From: CAJQQK01 sp963696075
GTDB taxonomy: Bacteria > Pseudomonadota > Alphaproteobacteria > Rhizobiales > Hyphomicrobiaceae
Assembly (NCBI GenBank): GCA_963696075.1
Contig: CAVOJD010000037.1
Coordinates: 27,240 to 91,239, forward strand
DNA length: 64,000 bases
Direction of reading: 5' to 3'
Numbering within the stretch: the first letter of the stretch is position 1; the number at the start of each line of letters is the position of its first letter. Below, piece after piece: positions 17,747-26,811 of this stretch. A program made the position numbers and the translations under genes. The notes under the pieces were generated by a model. It searched no databases. It was not told where the DNA came from and worked only from the letters and a program-made list of their open reading frames with translations.

Positions 17747-19043
17747 TCATTTCTGGTCGCTGTCGGAGCCGGGTTCCATTTTCGAGCGGACCGATCGCAC
17801 CCCCCACCACACAAACGCCGCAACCGGCGGAATGCTCAGCCCCGCGACGAGACTGGGGTTGATCCACAATCCAGCCGATTCGAACGCTTTGGCTGCATAG
17901 AAATACCAGTCCGACGACGTAATAGGTGACAGCCGCCGTTGAAAGTCCCTCAACGGTTTCCTGCAGGCGCAGCTGCATCGCCGCCCGCTTGTTCATCGAT
18001 TCCAGCACTGACTGGTTTTGCCGCTCGCGTGTGATGTCGACCCGCGTCGAGAGCAATTGCGTCGCCCGCGCGACCCGCTCAGCAAGCGCCACCTGCCGCT
18101 GCGCCACCGCCCCGCATGTATTCATCGCCGGCGCCAGCCGCCGCTCGGTGAATTCATCGAACGTTTGAAGACCATCGAGCCGCTCTTCCCTGAGTTCGGC
18201 AATCCGCGTCTTGACAATGTCATAGTAGGCCGCCGCCGCACTGAACCGATAATGCGAACTCGAATGACTGTCCTCGATGGCCGCCTGCAACTTCGACAAT
18301 CGGTCGAGCAACCCTGGCTCGTCGACTTCGGTCGCGTTCACCATGGCAGCCGTGATCTGGCTGAGTTCCCGCTCCAGCCGCGACAAGCGCGGTGAGAGTT
18401 CTCGCGCAACCGGCAACGCAAGCAACGCCATCACCCGGTACGTGTCGATCTCGAGCAGCCGCTGAACGATCCGCCCCGCCTGCCACTCCGTCATGCCCCG
18501 GTCGTTGATCAGGAAGCGGCTGAAGCCGTCCGAATGGATCCGGAAATCCGTATAGGCCGTCGCCGCCGAATTCAGGATCATCGAGCCGAGCAGCATATGG
18601 GAGCCAAAATACGACCGGGCAATCTTGCCGCTGTCTTCCCGTCCCGTCTCACGCCTGAGCGCGACGTGCGTTGCAACGATCACTTCGCCGGGCAGCGACG
18701 CAATCCAGTCTTCCGGCACCACATTAATTGCCGGATCATCAAAAGCATGCTCGGGCGCGCCATCGACCGCGAACGTATAGCGCATGAACTCCGTATGCCG
18801 CTCCCACGTCATGCGGAAGGAGCCGAAGTTGACGGTTGTATAGATTGTATCGAGCTTCGGCGGCGCCACGTTGAACCGGAGCGCCAATTCCTGGATCTGC
18901 TCGATCGCCTTATCGCGCTCCGATTGCCCGCCCGTCATCACGATATAAGAGAGCCGCATCGGCGCCTTGAGCGGCTGCGGCGGCCGCGCATGCACCTCGT
19001 CGTTGAGCTCATACCGTTTCGGGTGAAAGGCCGGCAAGGTCAT
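17747..19043 (-). pseudogene. DUF3422 family membrane-anchored protein, frameshifted near its C-terminus
   Basis: From ATG 19043 (behind GGAG) the frame encodes the DUF3422 pattern: YELNDEVHARPP, HTEFMRYTF, ALRRETGREDSGKIARSYFG and a long helical RLAPAMNTCGAVAQRQ region. At LSTAAVTYYVVGLV it leaves frame. The expected C-terminal end, FYAAKAFESAGLW plus a hydrophobic GLSIPPVAAFVWWGV helix and a polar tail, continues in another frame to a stop at 17747. The span is 432 codons plus one base. Deleting one T from the TTT (plus-strand AAA at 17901-17903) restores a single 431-residue protein. Without it the frame would read on to 17601 as junk overlapping fni. The function of the family is not known. 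Confidence 0.85.
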
Positions 19044-19363
19044 AGATTTCTCCGCTGCGCGCTCCAACCTGTCGCGCCTTCACGACGGTCACGTCACGCC
19101 CAAGTCCCATGTCAAGCGAGGAACGCCCTCCGGCTGGCCCCGAGCATCCATCTGCCGCCGTCGCCCATGCATGATCCTTCGAACCGACCCCGATATACGC
19201 CAGGATGGTACACGATATCGCGATCGAGAAAACGGCCCGGCAACGACGACAAATCGCCACCGCGAATGAGAACAGCTTTCGTTGGATGCAGGAACTCTCT
19301 AACCTGGACACTCAAGCGTGTCCCGCCACGCGAATAGGTTCACCGCTTCGGATTGACACAACG
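19044..19363. other. Intergenic region between divergent genes
   Basis: This 320-base stretch separates the DUF3422 gene (minus) from the heme oxygenase gene (plus) and should hold both promoters. The plus frame is open upstream to 19205, but the extension has no resemblance to heme oxygenase and no ribosome site. No repeat, operator or RNA structure was recognised. Confidence 0.5.
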
Positions 19364-20008
19364 ATGCCAGATGGCCGCGCAACCGAAAGAAAGCAACAGC
19401 CCGCGCGCAATTTTCTCAAAACTGCGACCGATGCGATCCACGATGAAGCCCACCAATTGCCGCTGATGCAACGCCTCGCCGATGGCACAATCTCGCGCGC
19501 CGATTATAAAACCCTCACACAACGGCTGTACCACTACTATTTCGTCGTCGACCAAAGGCTCCTCGCTGGATGCGCCGAGACAGGCATCGACCTCGCCACC
19601 TATACCTATGAGCCACGAACACCGATGATCGCCCAGGATCTGCAAGCCATGCACGAGGCCTGCCCGCCGCCCCGACCGAACCCTCACGGTCTGCCCGAAC
19701 TGCCGCCACTGTGGACCCGGCCAAGCATTGCAGGCGCCGCCTATGTCGTGGAAGGCTCTCTGATGGGCGCCAAGCTCCTCGAGCGCGCCTTGCCCGAAGC
19801 CGTCGCCGCCCCACAGGCCCGGACTTTCTGGCGCTGGTGCGCATCAGTCGGTTCCGGGCGTTGGGCCATGACCCGTAGTTTCATCGAAAACGCCTGCCCT
19901 GATGCCGCCTCACGCAACGAGGCACGCGCCGCGGCATTGGTAACCTTCAAACTTTTCCATGCGTTGCTCGATCCAGCTCGCGCACCTGCCCTGAACCATG
20001 ATCGTTGA
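19364..20008 (+). CDS. Heme oxygenase (biliverdin-producing) family protein
   Basis: The 214-residue all-helical protein starts at ATG 19364. ATDAIHDEAHQLPLMQRLADG places the proximal heme histidine close to the N-terminus. YKTLTQRLYHYYFVVDQRL and IAGAAYVVEGSLMGAKLLER match the second helix and the distal glycine-rich helix. Bacterial members either provide biliverdin for bacteriophytochromes or release iron from heme. No phytochrome or heme-uptake gene is in the window, so the role is open. Length is normal for the family. Confidence 0.85.
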   Translation: MPDGRATERKQQPARNFLKTATDAIHDEAHQLPLMQRLADGTISRADYKTLTQRLYHYYFVVDQRLLAGCAETGIDLATYTYEPRTPMIAQDLQAMHEACPPPRPNPHGLPELPPLWTRPSIAGAAYVVEGSLMGAKLLERALPEAVAAPQARTFWRWCASVGSGRWAMTRSFIENACPDAASRNEARAAALVTFKLFHALLDPARAPALNHDR

Positions 20009-20270
20009 CGATGATGTGATCACCGCGCCGTCTATCGGTCGCGCTGAATTTGCCAATTAACGGTACGATGCTTCAAGGCGCGACGGCGTCGGTGAAATGC
20101 TCCATCGAACATGCTTCTGTCTCTGAACCGTCGCATTTAAGTTATTGCCTGATGTGGCGGAACACTAAGTTCTGACAAAGGGTGGCGCTGGCGGGATCCA
20201 CTTGCCGACATGCTTGCAGGCCGACATGCTTGCACCATGACATGGCAATCGCGGAGCATGACCGCGCCAA

Positions 20271-22274
20271 ATGAGTATGCGTAAAGTAGCGACATCCGCG
20301 AAAATCACCGCTTCCGGTCTTCGACTAATCTTGAAGTCGTTGCCAGGTGAAGCGCCCGCCCGCGCGCCCCGAACCCGGAACTGGGGCCGTTGGGTCCGCG
20401 TGACCTGCGCGATGATCGGGCTCTCAATCTCAGGTATGTCAGCACTGGCAGGCAATGCCGCCAAGCTCGATGAATTGGCCGGACCGGGCCATCGCTACAT
20501 CAACATCGACCAGTTCGGCTATCGGCCCGCAGACCCGAAAGTCGCCGTGCTGACCGACCCTCAGTTGGGCTTCAATGCCAGCGACAGCTTCCAGCCCGGC
20601 AAGGTCTACGAAGTCCGCCGGGCCGACGACCATGAAGTCGTCTTCTCCGGCCCCGTCCGGCCCCACAACGACGGCAAGGTCCAGGCGACGTCAGGGGATC
20701 GCGGCTATTGGTTCGATTTCTCAGACGTCCGGACACCGGGCACCTATTACCTGTTCGACACGACCAACAACGTCCGCTCACACCTCTTCGACATTCGCGA
20801 CGACGTCTACCGCGACGTCCTCAGCGCGGCTGTCAGGATGTTCTTTTATAATCGCGCCGGCGCTGAAAAATCTCCCCCACACGCAGATCCCCGCTGGGCC
20901 GATGCCCCGGCCTTCCTCGGCCCGGGCCAGGATATCGAGGCCCGTGCCGTCGGCGCCAAGGACGATCCCACAACAGCCCGTGATCTGCGCGGTGGCTGGT
21001 TCGATGCAGGCGACACGAACAAGTACGTCAACAATGCCGGGCAAACCCTCCACCAACTCCTGGCTGCCTACCGCGAACGCCCCGGGATCTGGACCGACGA
21101 TTTGAATATTCCAGAATCCGGCAACGGCCTCCCCGACCTGATCGATGAGATCATCTGGGAGCTGAACTGGCTGAAACGTATGCAACAGACCGACGGCGGC
21201 GTCCTCATCAAGGTCGGCTTTGTGGACCGGGCGCGCCGTTCCCCCCCGAGCCAGGACCTCCGCCCACGCTATTACGCACCGGCCTGTTCATCCTCGACGA
21301 TCTCGACCGCGGGCGTTTTTGCCCACGCCGCAACGATCCTGCGCGACATGCCCGGACTGGCCGATTATGCCCGCGACCTTCTCGCCCGCGCCAACCGGGC
21401 ATGGGCCTGGTATCATGCAAACCCGAAGCGAAATGACTGCGACACCCAGGAAGTCAAGTCTGGCGACGATGACCGTTCACTGCAACACCAGACTCAAGAG
21501 GAAGTGGTCGCCGCCATTTACCTCTACAGCGCCACATCCCGACCGGAATTCGCGGCCTTCGTTCAACTGAACTATCGCCGCCTGCAGCCCTACAATGATA
21601 TTGGCTGGAGCCGTTACCGCCCGCATCAAGGCGAAGCCTTGCTGTACTTCACCACGCTCAAGGGCATAGATGGCAAACTAAGAAAAGAAGTCTTGCAGAA
21701 AAAGCGGGATCAAGTAACGGACAAAAGATCCGGCCCTGTTTACCAAGCGGGACTGAATATTGATCTCTACAGGTCTTATATTCACGATACTGCGTATCAT
21801 TGGGGTAGCAATAAGGTTCGCTCCAACTACGCCAATAGCAGCCTTGACCTTATAACTTACGGTCTCACCGCCGGTGACAAAAAAGCCATAGAGGCCCGCG
21901 CACTAGGTCACATTCATTATCTGCACGGCACCAACCCGATGGGACTTGTATATCTGAGCAACATGGGTAAATACGGAGCTGAACGTTCACTGACGGAAAT
22001 ATTCCATTATTGGTTCGACCGCGGCACGCTATGGCATAGTACGACAACGTCGCCCATAGGCCCCGCACCAGGTTATCTGGTGGGTGGACCAAACGCCCGC
22101 TACTCGGGGCCGGCCAGCCCTCCCGCAGGCCAGCCATTGCAAAAAAGCTATCGAGATTGGCATGGTCCTTCCAAGGAGCGTTCCTGGGAGATGGCCGAAC
22201 CGCACATCGTCTACCAAGCCGCCTATATAAAAATGCTGTCCAAATTTGTTGGACAGCCGAATCTACAGGAATGA
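20271..22274 (+). CDS. Glycoside hydrolase family 9 protein with N-terminal Ig-like domain
   Basis: The 667-residue secreted enzyme has an N-terminal membrane/signal segment around residues 42-60 (VTCAMIGLSISGMSALAGNA), then an Ig-like CelD_N domain (YINIDQFGYRPADPKVAVL to about residue 180). A GH9 (alpha/alpha)6 barrel follows. GGWFDAGDTNKYVN carries the two catalytic-site aspartates, YHWGSNKVRSNYA and LHGTNPMGLVYLSNMG are conserved substrate-cleft motifs, and SWEMAEPHIVYQAAYI carries the likely proton-donor glutamate. It probably cleaves a beta-glucan, here perhaps the polymer made by the locus. Its stop overlaps the start of the ExoF-like gene (ATGA). Bases 21660-22060 are visibly richer in A+T than the rest. 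Confidence 0.9.
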   Translation: MSMRKVATSAKITASGLRLILKSLPGEAPARAPRTRNWGRWVRVTCAMIGLSISGMSALAGNAAKLDELAGPGHRYINIDQFGYRPADPKVAVLTDPQLGFNASDSFQPGKVYEVRRADDHEVVFSGPVRPHNDGKVQATSGDRGYWFDFSDVRTPGTYYLFDTTNNVRSHLFDIRDDVYRDVLSAAVRMFFYNRAGAEKSPPHADPRWADAPAFLGPGQDIEARAVGAKDDPTTARDLRGGWFDAGDTNKYVNNAGQTLHQLLAAYRERPGIWTDDLNIPESGNGLPDLIDEIIWELNWLKRMQQTDGGVLIKVGFVDRARRSPPSQDLRPRYYAPACSSSTISTAGVFAHAATILRDMPGLADYARDLLARANRAWAWYHANPKRNDCDTQEVKSGDDDRSLQHQTQEEVVAAIYLYSATSRPEFAAFVQLNYRRLQPYNDIGWSRYRPHQGEALLYFTTLKGIDGKLRKEVLQKKRDQVTDKRSGPVYQAGLNIDLYRSYIHDTAYHWGSNKVRSNYANSSLDLITYGLTAGDKKAIEARALGHIHYLHGTNPMGLVYLSNMGKYGAERSLTEIFHYWFDRGTLWHSTTTSPIGPAPGYLVGGPNARYSGPASPPAGQPLQKSYRDWHGPSKERSWEMAEPHIVYQAAYIKMLSKFVGQPNLQE

Positions 22275-23590
22275 CGGACAAAATGCTGAAGCGCCCGCAC
22301 CTCACCCCTCTCGCAGCCTGCGCGATCCTGCTCCATATTGGAACGGCGACCGCTGCGCAGCAAGCGACAGACACAGTCAAGACAAACCTCGTGACCGTCG
22401 GAAATGGCGCCACGACGACATCCAAAGTGATCTACACGCTTGGAACCGGCGATCGCATCCAACTCTCCGCCTATCAGCGTGAAGACCTTTCCGGCCTGTT
22501 CCGCGTTCGCCCCGATGGCACCGTTTCGATCCCGCTGATCGGAAGCGTCCAGGCCGACGGCCTGACGCCGAGCGAACTGGAGCGCAACCTGACCGCCGCA
22601 ATCGCCAGAGTGACCGGCCGCGCCGTGCCCGTCACCGTTGAGGTCGAAACCTGGCGCCCGATCTACACGGTCGGCGACGTCGACAAGCCGGGCGCATACC
22701 CCTTCTCTCCCGGCATGACCGTCCTGCAGGCTCTCGCGGTTGCCGGCGGCGTCTATCGCCCGCTGCGCGAGATCGGTGCTCTCGACATGTCCCGCCAGGC
22801 AGCAACCGTTGTCCAGTTCAATGAACGCCTGAAGCTGGCGCTCGCTGAGCGTGCTCGGATCGTTGCAGAACAGGCCGGCACGAAAGTCGTCGAAGCCTCG
22901 AAAAAACTGCTTCAATTGGCAGATTCAAAAGAGGTCCAGCGCCTCATGGATATGGAAAACTCGATCCTTAAGGAAAACCGCCAGACCCTGAATGTCGCCT
23001 TCAAGGCGAAAAACCAGGAAATCGGCCATATCGAAAGCGAGATCAAGGCCTATCGCGAGCAGCGCAAGGAACTCGCGTTGCGCGTAAAACTGGTCACCGA
23101 GGAACTCGAACGCTACGAAACGCTCGCCTCCAAGGGGCTTGCCCGCTCAGCCCGCACGCTTCAGTTGCGCACCGAGGTCGCCAACCTCGAAGGAACGTCG
23201 CACGCCGTCCTCGCCTCAATCGCCCGCTCCGAGCGCGCCCTGATCGAGGCGAACCGCGTAAAAGAAACGCTCCACACCGAGAAGCGGCTCGAATTGGAAA
23301 CGCAGCTGCGCCGCGTTGAAGGCGAGATCCGCGAACTCGAACGGTCTTTGGACATCTTCGAAGATCTGATGTTGCGCCTTTCTTCCTCATCGATGTCGCA
23401 AGCCACGTCATCAAAGCTGACCAAGACTTACGAGATCGTGCGCGCCTCGGCGCAAAAGTCGGAAATCATCCAGGCGACGGAAACGACCTTGCTCCAACCG
23501 GGCGACGTGGTCCGCATCGCAACCGAAAAACAGCCATCCAACGATCCCGCTGATACCGCGGCCATTCCGCTGACGCGCCAGTTGCGCTGA
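22271..23590 (+). CDS. Polysaccharide export protein, ExoF/Wza-like with SLBB domain and coiled coil
   Basis: The start ATG 22271 shares the ATGA overlap with the GH9 stop, so translation is probably coupled. The 439-residue product has a signal peptide (LTPLAACAILLHIGTATAAQ), a polysaccharide-export domain (YTLGTGDRIQLSAYQREDL, RVRPDGTVSIPLIGSV), an SLBB-type segment (IYTVGDVDKPGAYPFSPGMT), then about 180 residues of predicted coiled coil and a final LLQPGDVVRIATE strand. The long coiled region fits rhizobial ExoF better than enteric Wza. LAAC looks like a lipobox, but the hydrophobic stretch continues past the Cys, so ordinary signal peptidase cleavage at ATA-AQ is more likely. It should form the periplasmic/outer-membrane exit with the ExoP-like protein at 26812. 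Confidence 0.9.
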   Translation: MTDKMLKRPHLTPLAACAILLHIGTATAAQQATDTVKTNLVTVGNGATTTSKVIYTLGTGDRIQLSAYQREDLSGLFRVRPDGTVSIPLIGSVQADGLTPSELERNLTAAIARVTGRAVPVTVEVETWRPIYTVGDVDKPGAYPFSPGMTVLQALAVAGGVYRPLREIGALDMSRQAATVVQFNERLKLALAERARIVAEQAGTKVVEASKKLLQLADSKEVQRLMDMENSILKENRQTLNVAFKAKNQEIGHIESEIKAYREQRKELALRVKLVTEELERYETLASKGLARSARTLQLRTEVANLEGTSHAVLASIARSERALIEANRVKETLHTEKRLELETQLRRVEGEIRELERSLDIFEDLMLRLSSSSMSQATSSKLTKTYEIVRASAQKSEIIQATETTLLQPGDVVRIATEKQPSNDPADTAAIPLTRQLR

Positions 23591-24007
23591 GCGCATCTCA
23601 CGTCAGGCATCAGGCCATCACGACGTCAGTCGCAGAGCCTGACGAAGACAGCAACATCCATCGACCGAAAGCGCCGAGGGCCAGCCCCATCGGCGCTTTC
23701 TCTTTTTGGAGAACATCTCCCCGCGCGTCCCCGCGCCACGGCATCTGGCCTGGCACCTGAAGAACACCACCGGTCCACCGGCGAGCAACGCATACCGGTC
23801 ACGCCACGAGGCCGCCCCGTTCCAGCCCGCCCGGCCATGACGCGGCGGCTGGCCAGCCGAACTCCAAGACGTATTAGAGTGAGATGACTTGGAGTGCGAT
23901 AGCTCAGAGAAAGGCGCTGGCGGTTCCGCGCCGCAATCGACAAAAAGCGCCGAAGCAGCAACCAGAAGATTGCGCGCATCCGGATGCGCGACGCAGCGGC
24001 GCAGATC
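23591..24007. other. Convergent intergenic region with an intrinsic terminator
   Basis: The only supported element is the terminator at 23667-23706 behind the ExoF-like gene. The remaining 300 bases up to the polymerase gene stop are GC-rich. Several overlapping frames there lack ribosome sites and protein-like composition, and no gene is called. Confidence 0.55.
23667..23706 (+). terminator. Rho-independent terminator of the GH9-exoF-like operon
   Basis: GAAAGCGCCGA (23667-23677) and TCGGCGCTTTC (23690-23700) form a perfect 11-bp stem with a 12-base loop, followed by TCTTTTT. It lies 77 bases after the ExoF-like stop and is the clearest intrinsic terminator in the window. Confidence 0.85.
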
Positions 24008-25411
24008 TTATCCCACAACCACGCCGGGCGCCGGCGCGCCGCTGTCCAGACGACCAACCAGGCGATCTCCCAGCGATGCGCTGTCTGTTTCTCCCGCGCC
24101 CAACCGCCGATCCGCAACATGCCTGAGCGCCGCCAGATAGATGAAAACAAACAGGAACCACATGCCTGTTTCTGTCGGCCGCAGCAACGAGGCCTCCATC
24201 ATGCTGTGGGAGAGGATGAAGATCGCAATCCACCAGAGCATGTAGGCAAGCGTCCTGTCGGTGCGCGCCACATGGTCAATCGCAACCGACATGTGGACGA
24301 GGACAAGGAACATCGCGAAAAGACCAAGAAGCCCGCAATTGGCAACGATCTCAAGATAACCGTTGTGCGCTGAATCGAGATACCAGATGTAGGCATAAGG
24401 CGCGGTGAGGCTGGGTGAATCCATCCCCTGCCCCCAGAACGCGCCAAAGCCGAACCCGCCGATGAGCCGGTCTTGCACCTTCTCGTAGAGGAAGCTCCAG
24501 ATCTCGGTCCGCCCCGTGAACGTCAGGTCGGACTTGATCTGCCGGACGAGATCGAGCGGCGTCATGCCCACGAGACCATTGAGCAGGCCAAGCGTGAGGA
24601 AAATTGTACTCAAACCCAATAACAGCGTGAGTCCGACGCTCACTCTCAGCGCATTTGCCAACAGAACGATGCCAACCAGCAGGATCGGCGTCACAACGAC
24701 CAGCGCCAGAGCCGTCTTCGAAAAACTCAGCGCCATCAGGCCGAGCCAGCCGGCGAGATAGAACAAGTTGAGCGTGCGGTGGAAAGGATCGACGAGCACC
24801 GTCCGCCCCCAAACCCCGATCAAAATCCCAACGGCCGCCAGAATTCCAAGCTGGTTCTTCTGTGACGTCGCCCCCGTGAAGTTGCCGAAAAAATCGAACG
24901 TCCCAGGGATCGCGAACCCGACCATGTTCTGCAGAAACAGCGCCCAATACGCCAGATAGACGACGATTAACGCCCGCTTCCAGTCGCGAATGTAGGACAT
25001 CGCGGCGAGAATAACGAAAACGAAGATGATTGATCGAAGCCCGCGCCGCAGCGTGGTCCCCGGATCAATCGACCAAAGAACGGTCATCATCGCGATCGCC
25101 ATCAGCAGGATCAGGGGCCAGCTGAACGAGGCGAGCCGCAGGAAACGATCCGTGCGCACCATCAAAAGGAGGCCGGCGACGGCCGCAAGCAAGAGCCATT
25201 TCACCTGGTTGAAAATGCTCGTTCCGCTGCGGTCCTCGACAAAGATATTGAGATCGAGCTCGGCAAGATGAACCGATTCCACAACATAGGTCGGCTGAAA
25301 GAAGCTGACGGAAAACAGGCAGGCAAAGAACAGCAGCACCTCTGCGATGCGCTGCAGATAGTTTTCAGGCAAGATGTCGCCCGGTGCACTGTATCTAAGT
25401 GAAATGCCCAC
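24008..25411 (-). CDS. O-antigen ligase/polymerase (Wzy/WaaL-like) membrane protein
   Basis: The 467-residue inner-membrane protein has ten or more hydrophobic segments and a large periplasmic loop. LWSIDPGTTLRRGLRSI, GATSQKNQLGILAAVGI, TFTGRTEIWSFLYEKVQ and DSAHNGYLEIVANCGLLG are hallmarks of the O-antigen ligase/polymerase family. In an exopolysaccharide locus it most likely polymerises lipid-linked repeat units at the periplasmic face. The C-terminal 35 residues are polar and low in complexity. The glycosyltransferase gene upstream ends 45 bases before its start, so the two are probably one transcript. Confidence 0.88.
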   Translation of the reverse strand: MGISLRYSAPGDILPENYLQRIAEVLLFFACLFSVSFFQPTYVVESVHLAELDLNIFVEDRSGTSIFNQVKWLLLAAVAGLLLMVRTDRFLRLASFSWPLILLMAIAMMTVLWSIDPGTTLRRGLRSIIFVFVILAAMSYIRDWKRALIVVYLAYWALFLQNMVGFAIPGTFDFFGNFTGATSQKNQLGILAAVGILIGVWGRTVLVDPFHRTLNLFYLAGWLGLMALSFSKTALALVVVTPILLVGIVLLANALRVSVGLTLLLGLSTIFLTLGLLNGLVGMTPLDLVRQIKSDLTFTGRTEIWSFLYEKVQDRLIGGFGFGAFWGQGMDSPSLTAPYAYIWYLDSAHNGYLEIVANCGLLGLFAMFLVLVHMSVAIDHVARTDRTLAYMLWWIAIFILSHSMMEASLLRPTETGMWFLFVFIYLAALRHVADRRLGAGETDSASLGDRLVGRLDSGAPAPGVVVG

Positions 25412-25456
25412 GCTTGATCCTGATAACCTGTCCTATTGCGCCTGCCGCAACTGCAC

Positions 25457-26689
25457 TCACGTAAAACTCGGCTCACGCGGATCACGGCCGATCAGGTCGT
25501 CAATGATTCCGACCAGCTTCTCGCTTTCAAGGCGCCAGCTGTGCTTGGCATAAACACGCATGCCACGCTCCAACACGCGCCCCCTCAGTTCGCTGTCCGA
25601 TTGCGCCTTGAAGATCGCATCCGCCAGGCTCTCCGCGTCACCCGGCTCAAAGAATAAAATGTCATCATCTCCGAAATAATCCAGGATGCCTTTCGTGCGC
25701 GGCACGATCACGGGCTTGCCCTTGCACAGGTATTCGAAGATCCGTGTTGGGAGATTGATCTCGGTAAAAGTGCTGCGCAAATTCGGAATAAGCCCGAGAT
25801 CGACGGTCTCGATCGCCTCCGCAATCGTCTCCAGCGTCACGAACCCATGGTACGTGACCACATCGTCAAGTTCGAGCTTGCGAACGAGCGCGAGAAACTC
25901 CTGCGTATAATCGCCCTCGCCATAGATATCGAACCGGATCGGCGGTGCCGTGTCTTTGAGGCGGCTGAGCGCTTCGAGCGCCGTCGAGAGCCCGTGCCGC
26001 TCCACGATCGTGCCGTGAAACATGATCGTGAAAGACGCTTGGCCGTCGCCATCACTCGTCCGGCGCACTGGCTGGGCACCACTTGCCACTGCCCCTCCCG
26101 CACGTCCCCCGAACACACTCTCTTGCGGCGTATTCATGATCACGTGGATCTTATCTTCCGGACATCCGCGCGCGATGAAGAGGTCGCGGAACCCGATGTT
26201 CGGCGTCAGCACGACGCTCGAAAAAGCGATCGATAGGCGTTCGAAAAACCTGAGCACCCGGATCAAGGCATGATCGGCGTCGAGGTCGTATTTCGTCATG
26301 AAGACTTCCGGCATTGGATCGTGCAGATCCAGGATCACCTTCGAGCCAAGCAGACGCGGAACCAGAGCGGAAAACACCAGAACGTCTGGCATGTTGTGGA
26401 CGTGAACGGCGCTATACCAATGGCGCAGATGCAGCCCCGCCACCACAAAGAACGCCATCACCGTGAAAGCAAAATATTCCCAGGCATAGCGCAGCTTGCC
26501 GCCACGTTTTCGCGTAATCGGCAGGCGAATATAACGCACGCCCCGAACCCGCTCCGACCAGCCCTGTCCGGGGCCTTTAAGGCAGATGACATCGACGTCC
26601 AGGCCCTCTTCCGCCAGCGCCTCGCTCTCGCGGCGGACGCGCGGATCTGCCGGACAATAAGAGAAAACGACGGCGGCGAGCTTCGCCAT
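25457..26689 (-). CDS. Glycosyltransferase family 4 protein
   Basis: The 410-residue protein starts at ATG 26689, with GAGG seven bases upstream. The longer open frame to 26776 would run through the terminator at 26766. The N-terminal domain begins AKLAAVVFSYCPADPRVRRE, typical of GT4 enzymes, with VHVHNMPDVLVFSALVP and LDLHDPMPEVF following. The C-terminal GT-B domain has IMFHGTIVERHGLSTALEAL, FDIYGEGDY and a sugar-nucleotide binding NLPTRIFEYLCKGKPVIVPR. It is predicted to add one sugar to the lipid-linked repeat unit on the cytoplasmic side. The exact sugar is unknown. Confidence 0.9.
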   Translation of the reverse strand: MAKLAAVVFSYCPADPRVRRESEALAEEGLDVDVICLKGPGQGWSERVRGVRYIRLPITRKRGGKLRYAWEYFAFTVMAFFVVAGLHLRHWYSAVHVHNMPDVLVFSALVPRLLGSKVILDLHDPMPEVFMTKYDLDADHALIRVLRFFERLSIAFSSVVLTPNIGFRDLFIARGCPEDKIHVIMNTPQESVFGGRAGGAVASGAQPVRRTSDGDGQASFTIMFHGTIVERHGLSTALEALSRLKDTAPPIRFDIYGEGDYTQEFLALVRKLELDDVVTYHGFVTLETIAEAIETVDLGLIPNLRSTFTEINLPTRIFEYLCKGKPVIVPRTKGILDYFGDDDILFFEPGDAESLADAIFKAQSDSELRGRVLERGMRVYAKHSWRLESEKLVGIIDDLIGRDPREPSFT

Positions 26690-26765
26690 GGATCTACCTC
26701 GTGTACATGGGCAACTGAAGCCCATCGGACGCGTGGCCATCTCCCGATGACACACACCTTGGGCA

Positions 26766-26803
26766 AAGGCCGGCAACCAGGGCTATAACCTGGCGCCGGC
26801 CTT
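26766..26803 (-). terminator. Stem-loop between the exoP-like gene and the glycosyltransferase gene
   Basis: AAGGCCGGC (26766-26774) pairs with GCCGGCCTT (26795-26803), and an inner CCAGG/CCTGG pair extends the stem around a short loop. It begins 8 bases after the exoP-like stop on the minus strand and is followed by CTTTGCC. It probably ends or attenuates transcription between the two genes. Confidence 0.6.
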
Positions 26804-26811
26804 CAACCGAC

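Noticed and set aside
22271..22340. Lipobox (LAAC) in the ExoF-like protein
   Set aside because: The hydrophobic segment continues for about ten residues after the Cys and ends at a normal signal-peptidase site (ATA-AQ), so a lipid anchor is unlikely.
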